Part shown: positions 1-4,446 of the stretch, in pieces
Position numbering within the stretch: the stretch's first letter is position 1
Layout: each line of letters begins with the position of its first letter
Position numbers and translations under genes: made by a program
The notes under the pieces: generated by a model
The model's input: the letters and a program-made list of their open reading frames with translations, nothing else
What the model was told of the DNA's origin: nothing
Database searches by the model: none
Assembly (NCBI GenBank): GCA_937944035.1
Contig: CALDZQ010000163.1
Coordinates: 1-8,489, forward strand
Source of the DNA: an uncultured Neomegalonema sp.
Lineage (GTDB): Bacteria > Pseudomonadota > Alphaproteobacteria > Rhodobacterales > Rhodobacteraceae
Reading direction: 5' to 3'
DNA: 8,489 bases

Positions 1-197
1 AAATCACCATCGGAGGCAATCGGAAAGCCCGCCTCGATCACATCAACGCCCATCTCATCCAGCAGCGCCGCGATCTTGATTTTCTCGTCCAGCGTCATCG
101 TCGCGCCGGGGGATTGCTCACCATCGCGCAGGGTCGTGTCAAAAATCACAACACGGTTTTGCGGGTTCGGATTCGTGTTTTCTGCCTGAGAAGTCAT
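1..197 (-). CDS. leuA: 2-isopropylmalate synthase, N-terminal part (cut by window edge)
   Basis: LeuA condenses acetyl-CoA with 2-oxoisovalerate to 2-isopropylmalate, the first committed step of leucine synthesis in the cytoplasm. The visible 65 residues begin MTSQAENTNPNPQNRVVIFD and run straight into the HMGL-like TIM-barrel start with the signature TTLRDGEQSPG (about residues 21-31), whose Arg-Asp pair contributes to the active site and metal site in this family. GVDVIEAGFP follows. The ATG at 197 is chosen because AGG lies about 11 bases upstream and because the residues before the conserved core have the usual length. The remainder lies beyond the left edge. Homocitrate synthase and citramalate synthase share this signature, but the upstream leucine-codon leader strongly favours leuA. 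Confidence 0.93.
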   Translation of the reverse strand, partial: MTSQAENTNPNPQNRVVIFDTTLRDGEQSPGATMTLDEKIKIAALLDEMGVDVIEAGFPIASDGD

Positions 198-223
198 CTC
201 ATCGCCTGTAAATCTGGAATATC

Positions 224-285
224 AAAAAGGTGTGTTTGGTGCGCATCTGCTCCCCTGAGCGCCGCACCACGAATGGCGCGCTCAG
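224..285 (-). promoter_or_regulatory. Leucine attenuator: competing antiterminator and terminator hairpins before leuA
   Basis: Read on the minus strand, the segment after the leader stop codon holds three complementary blocks. Block 2 (280-274, CGCGCCA) pairs with block 3 (269-263, TGGTGCG) around a TTCG loop, with an outer CTGAG/CTCAG extension (285-281 and 259-255). Block 3 can instead pair perfectly over 7 bp with block 4 (243-237, CGCACCA), with an apical GCTC/GAGC stem inside. That hairpin is followed after 8 bases by a run of five T (228-224). The two pairings exclude each other. A ribosome at the leader stop would cover block 2 and allow the 3:4 terminator; a ribosome stalled on the Leu codons would leave block 2 free for the antiterminator. 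The weak point is the 8-nt gap between stem and T-run, longer than in a standard intrinsic terminator. Confidence 0.75.
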
Positions 286-332
286 AGGCGGATAAGTAGA
301 AGGAGGCTATTCTGGCGGGCTACCGTGTACAT
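282..332 (-). CDS. Leucine leader peptide of the leuA attenuator (16 aa)
   Basis: The frame reads MYTVARQNSLLLLIRL and stops at TGA (284-282). Residues 10-13 are four consecutive leucines (CTC CTT CTA CTT), with Ile-Arg-Leu after them, so 5 of 16 residues are leucine. The peptide would have no function beyond sensing charged tRNA-Leu: slow translation through 305-294 positions the ribosome just before the antiterminator arm. The stop codon overlaps the outer base of the hairpin, which is the geometry expected of ribosome-mediated attenuation. No Shine-Dalgarno sequence precedes the ATG at 332, consistent with a transcript beginning at or next to this codon. The same frame continues open upstream to 467, but that longer version would lie upstream of the promoter and has no family resemblance. 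Confidence 0.8.
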   Translation of the reverse strand: MYTVARQNSLLLLIRL

Positions 333-337
333 AGCTG

Positions 338-367
338 TAAAAATGCAGAGATGTCGGGCCGTGTCAA
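338..367 (-). promoter_or_regulatory. Candidate promoter of the leu leader-leuA transcript
   Basis: A perfect -35 hexamer TTGACA lies at 367-362. With an 18-base spacer the -10 candidate is TTTTTA (343-338), a poor match to TATAAT. Transcription starting 6-8 bases beyond it would begin at about 332-330, i.e. at the A of the leader ATG or within one or two bases of it. The -35 and its position just before the leader are convincing; the -10 is the weak element. Confidence 0.5.
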
Positions 368-465
368 CAGCGGAAAGGTTGGTTTTTATTGAGCCGACCC
401 TGTTTGGGGGCGACAGGCACCGCTCAAACCGAGATAAAGCTCTCAGATTGAAATCTTTGATGCTC

Positions 466-528
466 AAAAAAACCGCAGGACATCATCAAATTTTGAGCGA
501 AAAATCTCACCCGAAAAAAGTCCTGCGG
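466..528 (-). terminator. Intrinsic terminator of the lipoprotein gene
   Basis: On the minus strand CCGCAGGAC (528-520) and GTCCTGCGG (481-473) form a perfect 9-bp GC-rich stem, followed immediately by seven T (472-466). It lies 15 bases past the stop codon of the gene at 962-543, so it is placed to end that transcript before the leuA promoter. The loop is unusually long (38 nt). A second 8-bp inverted repeat (498-491 with 469-462) interleaves with the stem and would pair with part of the U-tract. Confidence 0.75.
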
Positions 529-542
529 ATTAATCTAATATT

Positions 543-962
543 TTAGATAATCGACTTAGGGGCTTGAATTTGTTGCTCTTGCGGTACGCTGAAATCAGCG
601 TGAACCGGATCAGGGAAGTGATCCAGCGTTGCGCCGGTGGCGGCATCAATCCCGATCCCGATCACGCCTCCCGCGAGGATGTTCCCGGCCATTGCGCCTG
701 CACCATTTGCGGCGAAATCTGTCACAACTGCGATTTCACGGGTTTCACCGTTTAGTCCGAACGTGGCGGTGAATTCCTGACGACGCTCGAAAATCATCAT
801 GCACGGCGTTGTGCAGGCTTGGCCCGTGCTGGTCGTCACTTTTGCACCGGAAGGCACAGAGCTAAAGCTGACTTCATTTGTTGATCCGCGTGTGATCGAG
901 GCGCAGCCTGCGGTAACGGTCGACAGCATAAGCAGGGTCAGAAAAGTGCGGTTGGTTTTCAT
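543..962 (-). CDS. Small predicted lipoprotein of the 'GCASITRG' PEGA-like type, hypothetical
   Basis: The 139-residue product starts with a signal sequence (Lys3, Arg5, then a hydrophobic stretch about 7-18) ending in TAGC, so Cys20 is the likely lipidated residue after signal peptidase II cleavage. Thr at -3 is less usual than Leu. The mature start CASITRGST, the segment PSGAKVTTSTGQACTTPC (about residues 37-54) and the glycine-rich stretch about 87-110 (GAGAMAGNILAGGVIGIGID) match a common proteobacterial family of small envelope lipoproteins often named PEGA-domain-like or hypothetical. Cys50 and Cys54 form a CxxxC that could be disulfide-bonded in the periplasm. The glycine-rich part may insert in or lie on a membrane. 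The gene is monocistronic, with its own promoter and terminator; only a weak AAGAA precedes the ATG. Biological role unknown. Confidence 0.8.
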   Translation of the reverse strand: MKTNRTFLTLLMLSTVTAGCASITRGSTNEVSFSSVPSGAKVTTSTGQACTTPCMMIFERRQEFTATFGLNGETREIAVVTDFAANGAGAMAGNILAGGVIGIGIDAATGATLDHFPDPVHADFSVPQEQQIQAPKSII

Positions 963-1009
963 AAATTCTTGCCATTAGGTTGTGTGTGGATCGAAAAGTT
1001 TCAACTACG

Positions 1010-1039
1010 ACTTTACGCTGAACATCAGCACACAGTCAA
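1010..1039 (-). promoter_or_regulatory. Candidate promoter of the lipoprotein gene
   Basis: Minus strand TTGACT (1039-1034, 5 of 6 consensus) and TAAAGT (1015-1010, 4 of 6) are separated by 18 bases. This predicts a transcript start near 1003 and a 5' leader of about 40 nt before the ATG at 962. The spacer contains the small hairpin GCTGA-TGT-TCAGC, which might be an operator or chance. Confidence 0.5.
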
Positions 1040-1048
1040 AATCTAAAT

Positions 1049-1558
1049 TCACTCTTCGGTCGCAATGCGGCTCATTTCAATCGCGTGATCCGCCATCGGT
1101 CCCAGCACATCAACAACCGTCGCCTCCGAGGGTTTAATGGCGCGGAAAGCTTCGTGGACGCCGCCATCGGTCAGATTGCGTTCAACCACCAACAGCGTGT
1201 TGGGTGCGTGTTCCTCGCATAATTCTGCCATATGGCGTAGTTCTTCCTCGGCCACGGGCAGCGCCGCTTCCAAATCGGGCGCGCCGTAAAACGAGACAAA
1301 ATGCGCGGCCAGCCCCATCGCCAGCGCGTCAATTTCAGACGCCTCAATCTCTGCCGTTGCCACGAATGTCGACCGCCCGAAAGTTTCCACCGACAGCCAG
1401 CCGTTGCGGAAAGCCTGACGCTTTTTCCCCGTCAGATCGTCTTCCGCCCAGTTCGAGAACGCAAATGCACCGGAAATGCACCATTCTCCGGAATCTGCGG
1501 CGCTTTCAAATACGTTACCGTCTGACTCATCAAACCGGATGCTGCGGGCGAGTTTCAT
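1049..1558 (-). CDS. DUF6505 family protein
   Basis: This 169-residue cytoplasmic protein has no signal peptide or membrane segment. Its opening (MKLARSIRFDESDGNVFE), the GEWCISGAFAFSNW stretch (about 25-37) and the GWLSVETFGRSTFVATAEI block (about 53-71) match what I recall of DUF6505, a family of alphaproteobacterial proteins of unknown function found beside Mrp and a biotin/lipoate-ligase-like protein. Three cysteines (27, 114 and none in a CxxC pair) do not suggest an Fe-S site. The start ATG at 1558 overlaps the stop of the upstream ligase-like gene as ATGA, so translation is probably coupled, and this is the last gene of the four-gene operon. No clear terminator follows before the next promoter at 1039. 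The molecular role is unknown; the tight operon suggests it acts with Mrp and the ligase-like protein. Confidence 0.78.
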   Translation of the reverse strand: MKLARSIRFDESDGNVFESAADSGEWCISGAFAFSNWAEDDLTGKKRQAFRNGWLSVETFGRSTFVATAEIEASEIDALAMGLAAHFVSFYGAPDLEAALPVAEEELRHMAELCEEHAPNTLLVVERNLTDGGVHEAFRAIKPSEATVVDVLGPMADHAIEMSRIATEE

Positions 1559-2301
1559 TTTATGCGCTCCAAAGGCCAGCGACGCGGTTTCGCGAGCGCT
1601 TCAATCAGAGCTGATACCGTGACAGCGTCGCCCTGTTTTCGCAAGAGCCCGCCATGCTCGTCCAGCCCGACAAACCCGTCTTCCCCGCGCCCTTCGGCAC
1701 GGGCCAGCCATGCCTCGAACACCGGGCGTGTGCCGTCATCCTGCCAGCGGTTGATCCAAACCAGCGTATGTCGCGACCAGCTTTCCAACAGGCGAATGCG
1801 GCTGAGATGGCCGCACCCTTCTTCGGCAAGTGCCGTTGTATCAAGCTGATAGCCGGGGTCGCTCACATCCGATGTCAGCGCCAGTGCCATGCCGATCACC
1901 AGCCATTCCGGCACAACCTCCGGATCATCCGTCGGGGCGGCAACCTGAAAAACGCCGCACTGCGCGCCGTTCACCTTGATAATGTCCGGCCATGCGTGCA
2001 ACAGCCCGACCTCCGGCGGGGCCAGCGCACCGAGGCAATCATTGAACCCGTTCGCAACCGCAAACAGCACGGGCAGCGCGTCCGCAAGCGATTCCTCCGG
2101 CCCCAGCACAATCGCCGCCCGCATCACATCATCATCCGCAGACCAGTACAGATCCCCGACTTCCGCCCGCGCCGTCCCGGCATCCGCGACCGCTTTGTCG
2201 AACGGATCAACGCTGGCCGGAACCTCCACCCCGCGCAGCAGCGGGGGAAAGTGCGGCTGGGTTCCCTCCGGCGGGGATTCGGGATCGTAACCGATTGTCA
2301 C
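1555..2301 (-). CDS. Biotin/lipoate-protein-ligase-like protein (BPL_LplA_LipB_2 plus DUF4444), probably catalytically altered
   Basis: The 248-residue protein resembles alphaproteobacterial proteins annotated as biotin/lipoate A/B protein ligase family. The ligase-like core spans about 17-205, with FDKAVADA (34-41), AIVLGPEESLADALPVLFA (63-81), the APPEVGLLHAWPDIIKVNG block (94-112), and the family-typical LLESWSRHTLVWINRWQDDG (171-190). A DUF4444-like tail (GFVGLDEHGGLLRK, 209-222) ends it. In active ligases a KWPNDI...GrKlaGIL motif supplies the catalytic lysine and a GRGRxGR loop holds the acyl adenylate. Here the first reads AWPDIIKVNGAQCGVF with no lysine at the expected place, and the second is replaced by YWSADDDVMR. 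It may therefore bind rather than transfer a cofactor. The start is GTG at 2301, overlapping the mrp stop as GTGA; no in-frame ATG occurs before residue 60. Confidence 0.8.
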   Translation of the reverse strand: MTIGYDPESPPEGTQPHFPPLLRGVEVPASVDPFDKAVADAGTARAEVGDLYWSADDDVMRAAIVLGPEESLADALPVLFAVANGFNDCLGALAPPEVGLLHAWPDIIKVNGAQCGVFQVAAPTDDPEVVPEWLVIGMALALTSDVSDPGYQLDTTALAEEGCGHLSRIRLLESWSRHTLVWINRWQDDGTRPVFEAWLARAEGRGEDGFVGLDEHGGLLRKQGDAVTVSALIEALAKPRRWPLERIK

Positions 2302-3437
2302 GCGCCCACCTTCTCCGTTGCCGCAATCACACCGGCTGCGATCTGGCGGAAACGCTCGGATTGCGGGCTTTTCGGCTTCGAGACCACAATCGGCGTCCCT
2401 CCGTCCGAAGTCAGGCGGATGTCTATATCAAGCGGAATTTCGCCCAGGAAAGGCACATTCAGCTTCTCAGCCTCCGCCTTCGCGCCGCCATGCCCGAAGA
2501 TATGGGCCTCGTGGTCGCAGTTCGGACAGATATAGGTGCTCATATTCTCAATCATGCCGATCAGCGGCACATTGAGTTTCGTAAACATATCAATGGCTTT
2601 CTTCGCATCGATCAGCGCCACATCCTGCGGCGTAGAGACGATCACGGCCCCGTCCACATGCGCTTTCTGACACAGGGTCAGCTGCACATCGCCCGTACCG
2701 GGCGGCAGATCGACGATCAGATAATCCAGCTTGCCCCACTGCACCTGCCGCAACATCTGCTGCAACGCGCTCATCAGCATCGGCCCGCGCCAGACGACGG
2801 ATTGATCGTCCTCCAGCATAAATCCCATCGACATTACAGTGACGCCATAGTTGCGCAGCGGCAAAATAGTCTTGCCGTCCGGCGTCGAGGGCCGCCCCGA
2901 AACGCCCAGCATACGCGGCTGTGAGGGACCGTAGACATCCGCATCCAGCAATCCGACCTTCTTGCCCTGCGCGGCCAATGCCAGCGCGAGGTTGGCGGAA
3001 ACCGTGGATTTCCCGACGCCGCCTTTGCCGGACCCGACGGCGATAATCTTGTCGATTCCCTCAATCCGGCCCGTATCGGTGGAGGTTGGAATCGGCTTGT
3101 CGCCGGGCTTCGCGCGGCCCAGATCGGGCGGCGGGCCTTTGGCGCTGAACGACGGCGGGGCGGGTTGCGGGGCGCTGCCCGGCTGATCGGAATGCGCGGT
3201 CAGCACGACGGTGGCCGAAGACACCCCGTCCAGCGCCTTCACCGCGTCCTCAGCGGCCTTGCGCAGCGGCTCCAAAGCCGCACCACGCGCGGGATCAACC
3301 TCCAGCGCAAAGCCGACTGCGGCGTTTTTCACCACCAGACCGGAAACCATCCCTGCGGAGACAATATCAGTGCCTTTGGCCGGATCGGTAATCCGGGAAA
3401 GCGCTTCAAGAACAACGTCTTTACTCACATCGCTCAT
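2298..3437 (-). CDS. mrp: Mrp/ApbC/NBP35-type Fe-S cluster carrier ATPase
   Basis: Mrp/ApbC proteins are dimeric P-loop ATPases that bind a bridging [4Fe-4S] cluster and hand it to apo-proteins in the cytoplasm. The 379-residue product has the usual two parts. An N-terminal MIP18/DUF59 domain covers about 5-82. A proline-rich linker (about 85-118) follows. The ATPase domain carries the deviant Walker A GSGKGGVGKST (135-145, with the signature lysine Lys138), LLDADVYGPS (163-172), the Walker-B-like DLPPGTGD (243-250) and the cluster-binding CPNC (304-307). All key residues are intact. It overlaps the DUF6494 gene upstream by ATGA and the ligase-like gene downstream by GTGA. Many alphaproteobacteria carry more than one Mrp, so this may be a dedicated copy for the operon's own client rather than the housekeeping carrier. 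Confidence 0.95.
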   Translation of the reverse strand: MSDVSKDVVLEALSRITDPAKGTDIVSAGMVSGLVVKNAAVGFALEVDPARGAALEPLRKAAEDAVKALDGVSSATVVLTAHSDQPGSAPQPAPPSFSAKGPPPDLGRAKPGDKPIPTSTDTGRIEGIDKIIAVGSGKGGVGKSTVSANLALALAAQGKKVGLLDADVYGPSQPRMLGVSGRPSTPDGKTILPLRNYGVTVMSMGFMLEDDQSVVWRGPMLMSALQQMLRQVQWGKLDYLIVDLPPGTGDVQLTLCQKAHVDGAVIVSTPQDVALIDAKKAIDMFTKLNVPLIGMIENMSTYICPNCDHEAHIFGHGGAKAEAEKLNVPFLGEIPLDIDIRLTSDGGTPIVVSKPKSPQSERFRQIAAGVIAATEKVGA

Positions 3438-3637
3438 GCGCTGTCACCAAGGCTGATCTCGCCCTCGACCGTGTTCACTTCCTTGCCGTCGATCATCAGC
3501 ACCATCTTCGCGCTGACCGCGCCGCCATTGCCGGCCTCACGCGCAGTTCTGGTCGCTTCTTCAATGGCTTGCTGCGAAGTGACGCCAACGCGCTTTAAGT
3601 ATTTGCGCAGTGACATATTGAATCCGTCGTCGGACAT
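3434..3637 (-). CDS. DUF6494 family small protein, first gene of the Mrp operon
   Basis: A 67-residue soluble protein, MSDDGFNMSLRKYLKRVGVT onward, matching the DUF6494 pattern: FNMSLRKYLKxVGVTSQQxIE near the N-terminus, a short Gly/Ala turn (about 31-40), then AKMVLMIDGKEVNTVEGEISL. The first half looks like a helix-turn-helix-sized helical pair and the second like a two-stranded hairpin, but no DNA-binding claim is justified. It has no cysteines, so it is not itself an Fe-S protein. GGGGGAA lies about 10 bases before the ATG at 3637, the only good ribosome binding site in the operon. The stop overlaps the mrp start by 4 nt. A role as a small partner or adaptor of Mrp is inferred from position only. 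Confidence 0.85.
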   Translation of the reverse strand: MSDDGFNMSLRKYLKRVGVTSQQAIEEATRTAREAGNGGAVSAKMVLMIDGKEVNTVEGEISLGDSA

Positions 3638-3864
3638 GTTCCGTTTCCCCCATAACGATGTTGCGGACCCTTACCACAGGCAACCCGGCAAGGCGACAAT
3701 ACAGTGACATCTAACGTCCGGAACGATGCCATCAAACTGCCTAGACAGGTATGCTGTGACGCGAGACCACAAGACACATATCAACCATATTCCTGAATGA
3801 GAAAACACCCTTTCCGTCAGGGCGTTGCATTGCTATTCGCCGTATAAAGTGGGATTTAAGACAC
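3638..3864. other. Divergent intergenic region between the Mrp operon and the Kef pair
   Basis: These 227 bases hold no gene I can support and must carry promoters for both directions. Towards the plus strand, TATAAA (3843-3848) is a good -10 for the Kef pair, but no acceptable -35 lies 16-18 bases before it (GGGCGT at 3820), which could mean an activator-dependent promoter. Towards the minus strand, TTGATG (3735-3730) and TAGATG (3713-3708) with a 16-base spacer is a weak candidate for the DUF6494-mrp operon. The ribosome site before the Kef pair is also weak (GGGA about 12 bases before the ATG). No strong inverted repeat is present beyond CCCT/AGGG at 3808-3822. Confidence 0.4.
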
Positions 3865-4446
3865 ATGTCCCGAACGATTCTCGTCCTTTATGCTCATCCG
3901 CGTCCTGAACGGTCCGTTGTCAATCGCAGGTTGAAGCGTGTCGCGGAGGGAATCAGTGGCGTGACGGTCGCTGATCTCTATGCGGAGTATCCGACTTTCG
4001 ACATCAATGTCCTGCGTGAGCAGGAGCGCGCGGACGCGCATGACGTGTTGATATTCCAACATCCGGTTTACTGGTTCTCCTCGCCGTCTCTGGTCAAGGA
4101 ATGGGTCGACCGGGTCGTCACATTCGGTTGGGCGCTTGAGAAAGAGGCTTTGCGCGGCAAAATCTACCTTCACGCTGTCAGCACGGCGGCTTCGCACGGC
4201 GTTTTCGCGAAGGAAGTCACCGGGCGCGCGGCCCTGCGCGCGCATTTCTCATCTTTCGAGACGATGGCGGGCCTGTGCGGAATGCGCTACCTGCACCCGT
4301 TTTCCCTGTTCCGCGAGATTGAGGACGAAAGCCGCAAGGACCGGCTGGATTACCACGCGGCCGACTACGCCACGCTTTTGCGTGACTTGAGGGATGAAAA
4401 ACTTGATCTCGCACAGCCCTATCGTAAGCAGATGGTGGCCAAGTAA
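3865..4446 (+). CDS. kefF: KefF/KefG-like NAD(P)H (quinone) oxidoreductase, ancillary subunit of a Kef potassium efflux system
   Basis: The 193-residue protein has the flavodoxin-like fold of the KefF/KefG/NQO family. TILVLYAHPRPERSVVNRRL (4-23) is the beta1-P-loop-helix that binds the FMN/FAD phosphate, with HP conserved. VLIFQHPVYWFSSPSLVKEW (61-80) then VDRVVTFGWA (81-90) form the signature lining the flavin ring and the dimer interface. Family members sit on the cytoplasmic face of KefB/C and are needed for full channel activity; some also reduce quinones. The usual GWAYGxGG glycine loop is shortened here to GWALEKEALRGK. The stop codon shares one base with the ATG of the antiporter gene (TAATG), so the two are translated together, which supports the Kef assignment over a free-standing quinone reductase. 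Whether it is KefF or KefG cannot be decided from sequence alone. Confidence 0.88.
   Translation: MSRTILVLYAHPRPERSVVNRRLKRVAEGISGVTVADLYAEYPTFDINVLREQERADAHDVLIFQHPVYWFSSPSLVKEWVDRVVTFGWALEKEALRGKIYLHAVSTAASHGVFAKEVTGRAALRAHFSSFETMAGLCGMRYLHPFSLFREIEDESRKDRLDYHAADYATLLRDLRDEKLDLAQPYRKQMVAK

Noticed and set aside
325..546. Plus-strand 73-codon frame across the leuA upstream region
   Set aside because: It runs antisense through the leader peptide, promoter and terminator, has no ribosome binding site and no family resemblance.
1654..2535. Plus-strand open frame of 293 codons opposite the ligase-like and mrp genes
   Set aside because: It is antisense to two recognisable coupled genes, rich in Arg/His/Pro as expected of a GC-rich shadow frame, and matches no family.
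3708..3735. TTGATG-N16-TAGATG as promoter of the DUF6494-mrp operon
   Set aside because: Only 4 and 3 of 6 bases match consensus. It is mentioned in the intergenic entry as a weak candidate but is not strong enough to annotate on its own.
3595..3777. Minus-strand 60-codon frame overlapping the start of the DUF6494 gene and its upstream region
   Set aside because: It overlaps a recognised gene in another frame, has no ribosome binding site and has low-complexity composition; the span is better explained as a 5' untranslated region and promoter.
3823..3829. CGTTGCA before the Kef pair, the same 7-mer as the arm of the repeat at 6656
   Set aside because: A single 7-mer is expected about once by chance on two strands of this length, and there is no second arm here.
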